Shown in pieces: positions 45,135-54,602 of a DNA stretch of 64,000 nt; position 1 is the first letter of the stretch, and every line of letters starts with the position of its first letter. Origin of the DNA: an uncultured Victivallales bacterium. Lineage in GTDB: Bacteria; Verrucomicrobiota; Lentisphaeria; Victivallales; UBA1829. Below the pieces are notes generated by a model, which had not been told where the DNA came from, made no database searches, and saw nothing but the letters and a program-made list of their open reading frames with translations. Location: NCBI GenBank assembly GCA_944391115.1, contig CALXSJ010000006.1, positions 62,001-126,000 on the forward strand, given 5' to 3'. The position numbers and the translations under genes were made by a program.

Positions 45135-46154
45135 ATGAAGATCAGTGCGGAACAGCGTCACAGGCTTGATCTGGCGATCGAGAGACTGTTCTCCAAATGC
45201 CAAGAGGTCCGGAAACGGAGGACCGTGAAACTCGGGGAGACGGCCGCGCCCCGGCCCGCGGACTACGTGGAGGATGATCCGCTCTGCGGGAAGGTCGATA
45301 CGGAATGGGTGAAGGACATCGAACCGGAGAATTCCGCTCTGGACGCCGTGATTCTGGAGCTCCTCCATGCCGCGCCCCGCCCGGACACCTCCTCCCTTGT
45401 GAAGCTCGGGGATGACAATCTCTGGGTCTGGGGCGGACCGACTCCCTACTGGGGCGGAAGCATGGCCGACGACACGCTCGTGAAGGGGGCGGATTACTTC
45501 CATGCGAAAAATGTCGTGTATGTCTACGGTCCGACCAGCGACAAGATGCTTGCCCTGCACGGCAAGTACAAAAGGATGCTCTGCCAGATCAATGCGAACT
45601 GCCGCACGCCCGGCGCACAGGAAGGCGGCTCCGACGAGCGGAATGCGGAAATCCTCAGCCGCCTTTCCCTCCGGTATCCCAATATCGTCGGAGCGATGTG
45701 CGATGATGTGACCACGAACTATATGAAAATTGTCCTTCCGGAACGTTTCGAGGCCTGCTACAGGGCATTGAAGAAGCACAATCCTTCGCTCCGGATGTAC
45801 GGGGTCGTTTACACGCACGAACTGGACATAAAGGATTTCTCCTACATCCAGCCTTATATGGACGTGGTCAACCTCTGGTTCTGGCACAAGGATGAGATCC
45901 TCGAATATGATGAAAAAATCGAACTGTGCCGCAGAGCGTTTCCCGGCAAGCCGATCATTCAGGGCGTTTTCCTCCATGAATACGGGAGGAGCGACACCGG
46001 AAACCTTCCCGAACTTCTGACCTATCAGCTCGACAAGGCGCGCGAATACATGACCCGCGGGATTGTGGAGGGGGTCATTCTCCTCGGCGACCGTGAAATC
46101 AAGAAATGGCCGGAATCCGCGGAAGCGGTCCGGAGATATCTGGAAAACCAGTGA
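45135..46154 (+). CDS. uncharacterised 339-residue protein, AraC-linked
   Basis: I do not recognise this family. The protein has no signal peptide or membrane segment and looks like a soluble TIM-barrel-type enzyme: NLWVWGGPTPYWGGSMADD, NVVYVYGPTSDKML, IVGAMCDDVTTNYMK, LRMYGVVYTHEL, VVNLWFWHKDEIL, IIQGVFLHEYG and IVEGVILLGDREI alternate like barrel strands and helices. The paired acidic residues in MCDDV and the Glu in LHEYG could be catalytic. ATG 45135 follows AAGGA at nine bases. It is divergent from an AraC regulator and is ended by a hairpin terminator, so it forms a one-gene regulated unit, probably in carbohydrate metabolism (inference). Confidence 0.7.
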   Translation: MKISAEQRHRLDLAIERLFSKCQEVRKRRTVKLGETAAPRPADYVEDDPLCGKVDTEWVKDIEPENSALDAVILELLHAAPRPDTSSLVKLGDDNLWVWGGPTPYWGGSMADDTLVKGADYFHAKNVVYVYGPTSDKMLALHGKYKRMLCQINANCRTPGAQEGGSDERNAEILSRLSLRYPNIVGAMCDDVTTNYMKIVLPERFEACYRALKKHNPSLRMYGVVYTHELDIKDFSYIQPYMDVVNLWFWHKDEILEYDEKIELCRRAFPGKPIIQGVFLHEYGRSDTGNLPELLTYQLDKAREYMTRGIVEGVILLGDREIKKWPESAEAVRRYLENQ

Positions 46155-46179
46155 ACGTTTCCCCCCGCGGAAACATGGG

Positions 46180-46215
46180 GCGGCAGGTCCGGAGAAACTT
46201 CCGCGGATCTGCCGC
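46180..46215 (+). terminator. hairpin terminator after the 45135 gene
   Basis: A 12-bp stem (GCGGCAGGTCCG against CGGATCTGCCGC, one G-U pair) with a 12-base loop is followed by CTTT. It starts 26 bases after the stop codon. Confidence 0.65.
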
Positions 46216-46385
46216 TCTTTCCGTGCCGGGGAGCGGATGCGCCGGGAGGACGTGGTTTTCCGGGGAATCTCGCAGGCGGCCGCAGCGGACCGTGGGATGG
46301 TTCATTTCCGACATGTTTGCGTCAATTTTCCACATGGATTCCTCGTTTTTCCGGCGGATTTTCCGGAAAAGCTCTGGATTTCTCC

Positions 46386-46412
46386 CCGGAATCCGTCTAT
46401 ATTAAATTCCGG
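46386..46412. promoter_or_regulatory. inverted repeat around the probable uxaC -10 box
   Basis: CCGGAAT (46386-46392) and ATTCCGG (46406-46412) flank TATATT (46398-46403), a possible -10 box about 42 bases before the uxaC ATG. The -35 is weak (TGGATT at 46375). A repressor site is possible. Confidence 0.35.
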
Positions 46413-46444
46413 AATGACGCAATATAAGACAAAGGATGCTCATT

Positions 46445-47812
46445 ATGGCTTTTCTGGATGAAAAATACCTGATTGGAAATGATGTCGGCGCCCAGCTCTT
46501 CGAGTCTGTGAAGGGGCTTCCGGTCATTGACGCGCACAACCACGCGGATGTCGCGGAGATCGCGGCGAACAAACCTTACACCGATCCGTGGCAGCTCTGC
46601 GCGGCGACCGACCACTATGTGTGGGAGATGCTCCGCAAGCGCAATGTTCCGGAAGAGTTCATCACCGGGAAGACTGCTTCGAACAAGGAAAAGTGGATGA
46701 AACTTGCCTCCGTTTTTCCGGAGTTCGTCGGCAATCCGGTTTACGAGTGGATTCACCTGGATCTGCGGCGCAGCCTCGGCATTGAAAACGCCCTGCTGTC
46801 CGCGGAAACTGCGGAGGAGATCTGGAGCAAGGCTGTGGCCGCGCTGGAATCGCGCCTTCCGCAGACGCTTGTCAAGGCGCAGAATATCGAGGCGATGTGC
46901 TCCACGGACGATCCCGTTGACACGCTGGAGCATCATGAAGCTGCGAACAGGGCGCTTGGGCGTCAGGTGATCCGTCCGACCTGGCGGCCGGACAAGGCGG
47001 TCAACATCTATCAGTCCACCTTTCCCGCGTATGTCGGAAAACTTGCCGCCCGCTTCGGCATGAAGATCGTTTCGATCGACGATCTTGTGGATGCGCTGCG
47101 GCAGTCGCATGAATACTTCGAGGCGCGCGGCTGTGTCGCCAGCGACCACGGCATTCAGTATCCGCTTTCCGGCGACGCGTCGAAGGAGGAGGCCGACCGC
47201 GCGTTCCGCATGGCGATGGAGGGGGGAAAACTCACGCAGGCGGAGATCGACGCCTACATGTCTTATCTGACCGTTCAGGTCGCGGAGATGGACGCGAAGG
47301 CGAACTGGGTGTTCCAGATGCACATCGGCGCGGTCCGCGACGTCCGCGACGTGCTGTTCCGCAGTCTCGGTCCCGATGTCGGCGGCGACGTCTCCGATCA
47401 TATGATAGACATTGTCCGTCCGCTCTGCCGTTTCCTCAACAAGTTCGACAACCGCCTCAAGGTGGTGCTTTACTGCCTCGACCCGCATCATCAGGCGTCG
47501 CTTGCGACCGTCGCCCGGGCATTCGGTAGAATGGTCCGCCTCGGTTCCGGCTGGTGGTTCAACGATACGCCCGTCGGCATGCGCCGGCAGCTTGAGTATA
47601 TCGGTTCCGTCGATCTGCTTTACAATTTCGCCGGCATGGTTTCCGATTCCCGCAAGATCCTTTCCTACGCGTCGCGTTTCGAGATGTTCCGCCGCGTGCT
47701 CTGCGATGTTGTCGGCACGTTTGTGCTGCGCGGGCAGATGCCGCAGAATCTCGCGGAGAAACTGGTCCGCCGGATGTCCTATGAAGGTCCCAAATCGTTT
47801 TACGGTTTATAA
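46445..47812 (+). CDS. uxaC: glucuronate (uronate) isomerase
   Basis: UxaC converts D-glucuronate to D-fructuronate or D-galacturonate to D-tagaturonate in the cytoplasm. The 455-residue protein follows the family from end to end: FLDEKYLIGNDVGAQLFESV, the metal-binding VIDAHNHAD (His31, His33), WQLCAATDHYVWEMLRKR, AMCSTDDPVDTLEHH, QMHIGAVRD, GWWFNDTPVGMRRQLEYIGS and GMVSDSRKILSYASRFEMFR. ATG 46445 follows AAAGGA at eight bases. It is 24 bases upstream of nagB and probably cotranscribed. Confidence 0.96.
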   Translation: MAFLDEKYLIGNDVGAQLFESVKGLPVIDAHNHADVAEIAANKPYTDPWQLCAATDHYVWEMLRKRNVPEEFITGKTASNKEKWMKLASVFPEFVGNPVYEWIHLDLRRSLGIENALLSAETAEEIWSKAVAALESRLPQTLVKAQNIEAMCSTDDPVDTLEHHEAANRALGRQVIRPTWRPDKAVNIYQSTFPAYVGKLAARFGMKIVSIDDLVDALRQSHEYFEARGCVASDHGIQYPLSGDASKEEADRAFRMAMEGGKLTQAEIDAYMSYLTVQVAEMDAKANWVFQMHIGAVRDVRDVLFRSLGPDVGGDVSDHMIDIVRPLCRFLNKFDNRLKVVLYCLDPHHQASLATVARAFGRMVRLGSGWWFNDTPVGMRRQLEYIGSVDLLYNFAGMVSDSRKILSYASRFEMFRRVLCDVVGTFVLRGQMPQNLAEKLVRRMSYEGPKSFYGL

Positions 47813-47836
47813 ACAATCAACCAGGAGAAAGACTCA

Positions 47837-48634
47837 ATGGAAGTCATCATCATGCCGACGGCGGAGAAGGCCGAACAGCTTGCCGCCGCGATCATCGCCG
47901 ACGCTCTGCGTCAGAAACCCAACCTGACACTTGGTCTCGCGACCGGCGCCACGATGGAGAACCTCTACCACAAGCTCGCCGAAATGAACAAGAAGGGCGA
48001 GCTGGACTTCTCCCTCTGCAAGACCTTCAATCTTGACGAATATGTCGGTCTTCCCGCCGAGGACAGAAACTCCTACCGCTACTACATGAACTATCATCTC
48101 TTCGACCGGATCAACATCGACAAGCGCAACACGCATCTCGAAGACGGCATGGCCCAGGATCTTGAATTCGAGTGCGCGGAATACGAGCGTCTTATGGAAG
48201 AGGCCGGCGGCGTCGATCTCCAGCTTCTCGGTATCGGGCTTTCCGGCCACATCGGCTTCAACGAGCCGACCTCCAGCTTCTCCTCCCGCACCCGCGCGGT
48301 CAACCTGACTCCCGTCACGATGGCGCAGAACGGCCCCTATTTCGATCCCGCCAAGGGCGAGAAAATGCCGACGCGCGCGCTGACCATGGGCGTGGGAACC
48401 GTGCTTGACGCCAAGAGCCTGCTGATGCTTGTCACCGGCACGCGTAAAGCCGACATCATTGCAAAGGCGATCGAAGGGCCGATGACCTCGATGGTCTCCG
48501 GTTCCGCGATTCAGCTCCATCCGGACTGCACCGTGATCGTCGACGAGGAAGCCGCTGCGAAGCTGACGCTCAAGGATTATTACAGATCCGCGTTTGCGAA
48601 TGATCCGAAATGGGATGCCTATCGCAAGATCTGA
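47837..48634 (+). CDS. nagB: glucosamine-6-phosphate deaminase
   Basis: NagB converts glucosamine 6-phosphate to fructose 6-phosphate and ammonia. The 265-residue protein has the family length and active-site residues: LGLATGATM phosphate loop, FNLDEYVGL with Asp67, and LSGHIGFNEPTSSF with His138 and Glu143. NSYRYYMNYHLFD and the allosteric-type GTRKADIIAKAIEGP are also present. It follows uxaC closely and is ended by a U-tailed terminator. The pairing of uronate and hexosamine enzymes suggests use of glycosaminoglycan-type or similar mixed polymers (inference). Confidence 0.97.
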   Translation: MEVIIMPTAEKAEQLAAAIIADALRQKPNLTLGLATGATMENLYHKLAEMNKKGELDFSLCKTFNLDEYVGLPAEDRNSYRYYMNYHLFDRINIDKRNTHLEDGMAQDLEFECAEYERLMEEAGGVDLQLLGIGLSGHIGFNEPTSSFSSRTRAVNLTPVTMAQNGPYFDPAKGEKMPTRALTMGVGTVLDAKSLLMLVTGTRKADIIAKAIEGPMTSMVSGSAIQLHPDCTVIVDEEAAAKLTLKDYYRSAFANDPKWDAYRKI

Positions 48635-48657
48635 GTTTTTTTTCAGATGCATTCACG

Positions 48658-48693
48658 AAAGCCGTTTAGTTTTTCGACTGAACGGCTTTTTTT
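48658..48693 (+). terminator. intrinsic terminator of uxaC-nagB
   Basis: A 12-bp stem (AAAGCCGTTTAG with CTGAACGGCTTT, one G-U pair) and an eight-base loop are followed by a T run, 24 bases after the nagB stop. Confidence 0.9.
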
Positions 48694-48819
48694 CATGCCC
48701 CGTGGCATTGGCAGCGCGGCAACCTGCCGTTTTTCCCTTGAAAAATCGGATTTCCGGACTATTGTGCCTTCGGATGACTGGGATTTCTTTCCCCGGGAGA
48801 GACACAAGGAGCAATGGAC

Positions 48820-50070
48820 ATGAGTGCGGAAATCGACTGGAAAAGCATCATCTGCCGCGGCGTGGAATCCGACGAACTGGATTACAAGGCCGCTCAGGAC
48901 TGGCGGAAACTGCCGCGTTCCGGCAAGGCGAAATTTGTCCGCCACTGTCTGGCGATGGCGAACACCAAAGGCGGTTACGTCGTGGTCGGCGTTGGCGAGG
49001 ACGCCTCCGGACAGCCCGCCGTCTACACCGGACTCACCCCGGAAGAGGCGCAGTCCTTCGACCCGACGGCGGTGGGGAGCTTCATCAACCGCTACGCCGA
49101 TCCGCAGATCGATTTTACCATAGAACGGCCTGTCGTTGACGGGAAACGCTATGCCGTATTTGTGATCCGCCGTTTCCGCGCGCTGCCGCACGTCTGCGCC
49201 GCCGGGCTGGACCACGAGCTGCTTCAGGGCGTCTTCTACATCCGCACCGCCGACGCTTCCAGCCGTCCGGCATACCGTTCCAGTGAAATCCACGGGATCA
49301 TCCAGCGCGCCATGCGCAACCAGCGCGAACAGCTCGGACGCATGATCCGCGGCCTTCTCTACGAAACCCACAACACCTCCGTGCAGGCGGAGGAGGGGCA
49401 GAGTCATTTTGCCGAGGAGCTTGCGCATTCCCGGAGTTTCTTCCGGAAACGGCGCGGCGCCTCTTCCGCGGGAAGCTGCACCCTGGATTTTTCGATCACG
49501 CCGAATGAATATGTCCCGGAACGTTTCACGCTGAGCGAACTCCGGCATCAGGCGCAGGCGGCCTATGATTTCCGTCCGAATTCCTCCTTCATCGAGCCGG
49601 GGGATCTGCGCGAGGCATATGGGACAAATGTCTCTCTGCGCTTCGCCTCCTCCGCCTGCCCGCGCGGCTGGCAGCTTTACCAGTCGGGTCTGTTCCATTT
49701 CTGTGCGTCCTATCCGCTCCGCGGGGGAGTGGACTACCGCTTTCTGGTGGACTTTTTCGCCGACGCGGTGCAGTTTCTTGCCGGACTTTACGCGGGGCTC
49801 GGTTTTGACGAGCAGACGTTGCAGATCGCCTTCTCCCTGGACAATGCGGAAAATCTGGAATTGAAAATCGGGGACGGCGCAGTCGAGCATTACATCTGCC
49901 GCATTCCGGAGATTACGGTCTGCCGGACGCGGAGCGCCGCAGACCTGGCCAGCGATGCCGCTTTTCATGCGGAAAGCCTGCTCCGCTCCGTCTGCGAACG
50001 CTTCAACCTCCCGGACGGCTGTCTCCGGACCGCCGCGCGATTGATCCAGCAGCATCTGGGCCGTCCCTGA
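48820..50070 (+). CDS. AlbA_2 (Schlafen-type) ATP-binding-like domain protein
   Basis: This is a 416-residue protein. Residues 1 to about 150 match the AlbA_2/Schlafen putative DNA- or nucleotide-binding domain: ESDELDYKAAQDWRKLPR, HCLAMANTKGGYVVVGVGED and VFVIRRFRALPHVC, then FYIRTADASSRPAY. The remaining 260 residues are not recognised and look like a mixed alpha/beta domain. Proteins of this type are often called transcriptional regulators, but the function is not known. ATG 48820 lies eight bases after AAGGAG; ATG 48814 is only two bases away. It is a single-gene unit between two hairpin terminators. Confidence 0.75.
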   Translation: MSAEIDWKSIICRGVESDELDYKAAQDWRKLPRSGKAKFVRHCLAMANTKGGYVVVGVGEDASGQPAVYTGLTPEEAQSFDPTAVGSFINRYADPQIDFTIERPVVDGKRYAVFVIRRFRALPHVCAAGLDHELLQGVFYIRTADASSRPAYRSSEIHGIIQRAMRNQREQLGRMIRGLLYETHNTSVQAEEGQSHFAEELAHSRSFFRKRRGASSAGSCTLDFSITPNEYVPERFTLSELRHQAQAAYDFRPNSSFIEPGDLREAYGTNVSLRFASSACPRGWQLYQSGLFHFCASYPLRGGVDYRFLVDFFADAVQFLAGLYAGLGFDEQTLQIAFSLDNAENLELKIGDGAVEHYICRIPEITVCRTRSAADLASDAAFHAESLLRSVCERFNLPDGCLRTAARLIQQHLGRP

Positions 50071-50089
50071 GTTCCCCGGACACGGAAAA

Positions 50090-50124
50090 CCCCTGCCGGA
50101 ACCGTTTCCGTTCCGCGGCAGGGG
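50090..50124. terminator. bidirectional hairpin between the AlbA_2 gene and serS
   Basis: A nine-base stem CCCCTGCCG/CGGCAGGGG, extended inward by GGAAC/GTTCC past a small bulge, lies between two convergent genes. It is followed by CTTCTT on the plus strand. Confidence 0.65.
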
Positions 50125-50191
50125 CTTCTTCGGCGCCTGCACTCTTTCCGGGAATGACATATCTCCGGAAAGAGGCGTTTCTGCGGCGCGC

Positions 50192-51478
50192 TTATTTCAT
50201 CGGTTCGATCGTGTCGAATCCGCAATAGGGCCGCAGCACTTCCGGAATGTTCACGGACCCGTCCGCGCGCAGATGATTCTCCAGAAAAGCGATCAGCATC
50301 CGGGGCGGCGCGACGACCGTGTTGTTCAGCGTATGGGCGAAATACTTCTTTCCGTCTTTTCCGTTGACGCGGATTTTCAGACGGCGCGCCTGCGCGTCTC
50401 CGAGCGTCGAGCAGGAGCCGACTTCGAAATATTTCTTCTGGCGCGGCGACCACGCCTCGACGTCGAGGGATTTCACCTTCAGATCGGCGAGATCGCCCGA
50501 GCAGCATTCGAGCGTCCGCACCGGAATCTCCATCGAGCGGAAGAAGTCGACCGTGTTCTTCCAGAGCCGGTTGAACCAGTGCATGCTCTCCTCCGGCTTG
50601 CAGATGACGATCATCTCCTGCTTTTCGAACTGGTGGATGCGGTAGACTCCGCGCTCCTCGACGCCGTGCGCGCCCTTCTCCTTGCGGAAGCAGGGCGAAT
50701 AGCTCGTGAGCGTCAGCGGAAGCGTGTCCTCCGGCAGGATCTGGTCGATGAACTTTCCGATCATCGAGTGTTCGCTCGTGCCGATCAGGAAGAGATCCTC
50801 CCCCTCGATCTTGTACATCATCGAATCCATTTCAGCAAAGCTCATGACGCCCGAAACGACGTTGGAACGGATCATGAACGGCGGCACGCAGTAGGTGAAG
50901 CCGCGCTTGACCATGAAGTTGCGCGCATAGGTCAGGATCGCGGAGTGGAGCAGCGCGACGGGGCCCGTCAGATAATAGAAGCCGTTCCCCGCGACACGGC
51001 GCGCGCTGTCGAGATCCAGCCCGCCGAGCTTTTCCATGATGTCCGTGTGATAGGGGATTTCGAAATCGGGCACCTTCGGTTCGCCGAAACGTTCGACCTC
51101 GACATTTTCGGAGTCGTCCTTTCCGATCGGGACGGATGCGTCGATGATGTTCGGGATGACCATCATCGCGTTCAGGATCTCCTCGTCGACCTTTCCCTGT
51201 TCCGCCGTGAGTTCGGTGATCCGGTCCCCGTCGAGAGCGACCTCCTTTTTGACGGCCTCTGCCTCGTCGCGTTTTCCCTGTCCCATCAGCGCGCCGATCC
51301 GCTTCGACGCGGCGTTGCGTTTTGCGCGGAGCTGTTCGACTTCGGTTTTGATGGCGCGGTTGCGGCGGTCGAGTTCCAGAACCTTGTCCACGAGCGCGAG
51401 CTTGCCGTCCTGGAATTTCTTCCGGATGTTCTCTTTCACAAGTTCCGGATTTTCGCGGATCAGCTTGATATCCAGCAT
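50192..51478 (-). CDS. serS: seryl-tRNA synthetase
   Basis: SerRS charges tRNA-Ser. The 428-residue class II synthetase has the N-terminal coiled-coil arm (residues about 25-105, RRNRAIKTEVEQLRAKRNAA) that grips the long variable arm of tRNA-Ser. The catalytic domain has motif 2 CFRKEKGAHGVEERGVYRIH followed by QFEKQEM, the serine-site LIGTSEHSM, and motif 3 LNNTVVAPPRMLIAFLENH. The start MLDIKLIRENPELVKENI is canonical. The C-terminus, IPEVLRPYCGFDTIEPMK, is usual for bacteria. Confidence 0.98.
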   Translation of the reverse strand: MLDIKLIRENPELVKENIRKKFQDGKLALVDKVLELDRRNRAIKTEVEQLRAKRNAASKRIGALMGQGKRDEAEAVKKEVALDGDRITELTAEQGKVDEEILNAMMVIPNIIDASVPIGKDDSENVEVERFGEPKVPDFEIPYHTDIMEKLGGLDLDSARRVAGNGFYYLTGPVALLHSAILTYARNFMVKRGFTYCVPPFMIRSNVVSGVMSFAEMDSMMYKIEGEDLFLIGTSEHSMIGKFIDQILPEDTLPLTLTSYSPCFRKEKGAHGVEERGVYRIHQFEKQEMIVICKPEESMHWFNRLWKNTVDFFRSMEIPVRTLECCSGDLADLKVKSLDVEAWSPRQKKYFEVGSCSTLGDAQARRLKIRVNGKDGKKYFAHTLNNTVVAPPRMLIAFLENHLRADGSVNIPEVLRPYCGFDTIEPMK

Positions 51479-51539
51479 AATGACAATCTCCTTGATTCAA
51501 AAAAATCTGTTTTCCGGAGCGAATCCGATGTTCCGTGCC

Positions 51540-53261
51540 TCAGAACTGGGGCAGCGGGAACGCCTTCGTGAAGGCGCGGACCTCGTCTCCGATTCTCGCG
51601 AGCGCGGCATCGTCGTCCTTCGCCGCGACGGCGCGGTCGATGAAGTCCGCGATGCGGAGCATTTCCGGCTCCTTCATGCCGCGCGTCGTGACGGCGGGCG
51701 TGCCGATTCGGACGCCGCTGGTGACCATCGGCTTCTCCGGGTCGAACGGGATCATGTTCTTGTTCAGGGTGATCCGCGCCTTGTCGCAGGCGATCTGCAC
51801 CTCTTTTCCGGTCGCGTGCTTCGGGCGGAGATCGACGAGCATCAGGTGGTTGTCAGTGCCGCCGGAGACGATCCGGAAACCCTTGTCCTTGAGCGCCTGT
51901 GCGAGAACGGAGGCGTTTTTGACGAGCTGGCGCTGATACTCCTTGAACGCGGGGCTCATCGCCTCTTTGAAGCAGATGGCTTTTGCGGCGATCACGTGCA
52001 TGAGCGGGCCGCCCTGGAGTCCGGGGAAGACCCTGGAATTGATCGCCTTGATGTATTTCTCCTTGCAGAGGATGAGTCCGGAGCGCGGGCCGCGCAGCGT
52101 CTTGTGGGTCGTGGTCGTGACGACGTCGCAGTACGGCACCGGGGAGGGGTGGACGCCCGCGGCGACCAGTCCGGCGATGTGCGCCATGTCGACGAAGAGA
52201 AACGCGTTCGCCTTGTCCGCGATCTGGCGCAGTCTGGCGAAGTCGATGATTCTGGGATAGGCGGAGGCGCCGGCAAGGATCATGCGGGGCTTGCATTCCA
52301 TTGCGAGACGCTCCACTTCGTCGTAGTCGATCATCTCCGTTTCCGGGGAGACGCCGTAGGGAACGATGTTGAAGAGTTTTCCCGAGAAGTTCATCGGGTG
52401 TCCGTGGGTCAGGTGTCCGCCGTGGTCGAGGCTCATCGAGAGCACGGTGTCCCCGGGATTGAGCAGCGCGAAGTAGACCGCCATGTTCGCCTGGCTTCCG
52501 GCGTGCGGCTGGACGTTCGCGGCCTCTGCGCCGAAGAGTTCGCAGGCGCGGGCGATGGCGATTTTCTCCACCTCGTCGACGAATTCGCATCCGCCGTAGT
52601 AGCGTCTTCCCGGATAGCCTTCCGCGTATTTGTTGGTCAGGACGGAACCCTGGGCGGCGCGGATCGCCGTGCTGGTGAAGTTTTCCGAGGCGATCAGTTC
52701 GATTCCGTCGTTCTGGCGGTCGGCCTCCCTGTCGATCCAGGCGGCGATTTCGGGATCGGCGGAGCGGACGGCCGCGATGTCGTCGTAGGTCTGGCGCTCG
52801 AGTTTTTCCAGACGGTTGATGTGTCTGCGGTCGTTGGAGAACGGCGTGGAGACCCAGGTGGTGATGATCTCCTTGATCGCGTTGAAGTCGAGATAGTCCG
52901 CCGGGATCACCAGCACATTGGAGACGTTGTGTTCGCGCGAGGCCTTTGCGACTTTCGCGGAGTAGGCGACCACGGCGCGCACGTTGTGGAAGCGGTTCGC
53001 GTCGATGCCCATGCCGACGCCGGAGCGGCAGAGCAGAATGCCGCAGGCGAGCTCGCCCTTCGAGACGGCGCGTGCCATCGGCGAGCCGAAATCCGGATAG
53101 TCGTCGGCGGGATCCAGCGCGAACGGGCCGAAATCGACGGGCTCGAATCCGGTTTCCGCGAGAAAGGCCGCGATCTGTTTCTTGAGTTCGAATCCGCCGT
53201 GATCGGAAGCGATTCCGATTTTTCCTCTGGGAGAAGTCTGCCAGTCTGTGATTTTCTGCAT
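51540..53261 (-). CDS. glyA: fusion of ribose-5-phosphate isomerase B-like domain and serine hydroxymethyltransferase
   Basis: This single 573-residue open frame has two complete domains. Residues about 11-150 are RpiB/LacAB-type: [29 protein letters not shown] with the catalytic-type Cys78, and [15 protein letters not shown]. Residues about 155-573 are a full [65 protein letters not shown] and the PLP lysine in [14 protein letters not shown] (Lys387). The sequence continues through [20 protein letters not shown] with no stop or start signal between the domains, so the fusion is real in this DNA. SHMT makes glycine and methylene-THF; RpiB interconverts pentose phosphates. It ends 61 bases downstream of serS and lies 13 bases after the phosphatase gene. 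Confidence 0.94.
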   Translation of the reverse strand: MQKITDWQTSPRGKIGIASDHGGFELKKQIAAFLAETGFEPVDFGPFALDPADDYPDFGSPMARAVSKGELACGILLCRSGVGMGIDANRFHNVRAVVAYSAKVAKASREHNVSNVLVIPADYLDFNAIKEIITTWVSTPFSNDRRHINRLEKLERQTYDDIAAVRSADPEIAAWIDREADRQNDGIELIASENFTSTAIRAAQGSVLTNKYAEGYPGRRYYGGCEFVDEVEKIAIARACELFGAEAANVQPHAGSQANMAVYFALLNPGDTVLSMSLDHGGHLTHGHPMNFSGKLFNIVPYGVSPETEMIDYDEVERLAMECKPRMILAGASAYPRIIDFARLRQIADKANAFLFVDMAHIAGLVAAGVHPSPVPYCDVVTTTTHKTLRGPRSGLILCKEKYIKAINSRVFPGLQGGPLMHVIAAKAICFKEAMSPAFKEYQRQLVKNASVLAQALKDKGFRIVSGGTDNHLMLVDLRPKHATGKEVQIACDKARITLNKNMIPFDPEKPMVTSGVRIGTPAVTTRGMKEPEMLRIADFIDRAVAAKDDDAALARIGDEVRAFTKAFPLPQF

Positions 53262-53274
53262 GGTCTGCGTTTCC

Positions 53275-53751
53275 TTATGGGTTATTTGATTCCGTTGATT
53301 TTTCTTTCGTCAGGAGCGCGAAGAGATTGTCCAGCGCGCCCTTCATTTCCGTAAAACAGCTCCCGTAAAGCTCTTCCGATCCGCCGAAGGGATCCGCCAC
53401 GTCCGCGCCGGGGCGCGACGCGAATTCCAGAAGAAGACGGGTTTTCGCCAGCGCCGCCGGATCGAGCGCGCCGATCTGAATGCGGTGGGACCGCGTCATG
53501 ACGACAATGGTGTCCGCTTCGGCGATCATCTCGTGCGTCAGCTGCCGGTTGCGGAATCCGGAGAGGTCGATGCCATGGCGCTTCATCGTGGCGACCGCGT
53601 TTTCCGAAGCCGGATGCCCGCCGCCCGCGAAAAGTCCGGCGGAAAGAACCGTAATGCCGTCCCGGTGCGTTTTTTCGCAGAGATGCTTCAGATAGCCTTC
53701 GCACATCGGGCTTCTGCAGGTGTTTCCGGTGCATACAAACAATACGTTCAT
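53275..53751 (-). CDS. low-molecular-weight protein-tyrosine/arginine phosphatase
   Basis: This 158-residue phosphatase has the P-loop [11 protein letters not shown] (C-x5-R, Cys7 to Arg13) and the general-acid loop [13 protein letters not shown] (Asp120). The Thr at position 11 in the loop is the feature associated with arginine phosphatases such as Ywl[18 protein letters not shown] and IVVMTRSHR are normal family segments. It is the first gene of a probable transcript continuing into the rpiB-glyA fusion 13 bases later. The substrate is unknown: either protein phospho-arginine or phospho-tyrosine. Confidence 0.9.
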   Translation of the reverse strand: MNVLFVCTGNTCRSPMCEGYLKHLCEKTHRDGITVLSAGLFAGGGHPASENAVATMKRHGIDLSGFRNRQLTHEMIAEADTIVVMTRSHRIQIGALDPAALAKTRLLLEFASRPGADVADPFGGSEELYGSCFTEMKGALDNLFALLTKEKSTESNNP

Positions 53752-53865
53752 TGCGAGAAATCCACTTTATTTTTGCGAAACGCACTTTCAAGTTCGCGTT
53801 TCCGGGTCTATTTTATATCGGAACAAGTAATATATCACAGCAGGAAGGAAATTTCATCAGCGATT

Positions 53866-54498
53866 ATGGATAAAAATGCGAAAACCTTGGAAGATATTTT
53901 TATTTTAAACGACAAAGACCTGCTTCTCGCCGATTTCCTGACGCTTCCGGAAGGAAAAGACGTGGAACTGGACCTCGGCTGCGGAAAAGGCGGATTCGCC
54001 GCCGCGCTGGCGCGGAGTCAGCCGGAGCGGATCATTCTCGCCGCGGACGTGATGCTGGGGCGTCTGCGCAAGGTGAGGAAAAAACTCAACCGCGCACAGG
54101 CGGGAAATGCGTATCTTCTGCGGGTCGAGGCGCGGCATCTCCTCGGGCGGATTCTGCCGGACCGCTGTCTTGCGCGCATTCACATCCTCTGCCCGGACCC
54201 GTGGCCGAAACTCCGTCACCGGGGACACCGGCTGCTCTGCGCCGATTTCATGATGTCGATCAACCGCGTCCTCCGGGAGAACGGCGTGTTCCATTTTTCG
54301 ACGGACGATCCGGAATACCGCGACGCCGTCGTCCGGCAGGTCATGGACTCGGAACTCTTCGCCCCCGCGCCCGCTTCGGTTCTGGATGACGTGCGGGAGT
54401 TCAAGACGGAATTCGAGCGCGACTGGCTGGCGCAGGGAAAAACCGTCACCCATCTTGCCTGGCGCGCTCTGAAAAACCCGTTTCATGGCGCACACTGA
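53866..54498 (+). CDS. trmB: tRNA (guanine-N7-)-methyltransferase
   Basis: TrmB makes m7G46 in tRNA using SAM. The 210-residue protein shows motif I VELDLGCGKGGFAAALAR, RIILAADVMLGRLRKVRKK, the diagnostic HILCPDPWPKLRHRGHRLL and the C-terminal TEFERDWLAQGKTVTHLAW. ATG 53866 was chosen because the homologous region begins just after it. The nearest purine-rich site AGGAAGGAA is 16 bases upstream, rather far, so initiation at a non-ATG codon slightly upstream cannot be excluded. It is divergent from the phosphatase gene. Confidence 0.92.
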   Translation: MDKNAKTLEDIFILNDKDLLLADFLTLPEGKDVELDLGCGKGGFAAALARSQPERIILAADVMLGRLRKVRKKLNRAQAGNAYLLRVEARHLLGRILPDRCLARIHILCPDPWPKLRHRGHRLLCADFMMSINRVLRENGVFHFSTDDPEYRDAVVRQVMDSELFAPAPASVLDDVREFKTEFERDWLAQGKTVTHLAWRALKNPFHGAH

Positions 54499-54539
54499 GC
54501 TTCTTTTCTTTCCTCCGCGCTTCTTCCGGAAAAACAAAA

Positions 54540-54582
54540 CCTTCCGCCTGCGGCCGTTTCGAACCGGACGCTCCGCGGAAGG
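54540..54582. terminator. hairpin between trmB and purQ
   Basis: CCTTCCGC (54540-54547) pairs with GCGGAAGG (54575-54582) across a 27-base interior that can pair further. It is positioned between the convergent trmB and purQ genes. Confidence 0.45.
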
Positions 54583-54602
54583 CTGTTCTGTGTTGTGATT
54601 GC

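Noticed and set aside
51144-53354. A 736-codon plus-strand frame opposite serS and the rpiB-glyA fusion
   Set aside because: Both minus-strand proteins are unmistakable; the plus-strand frame has no family resemblance.
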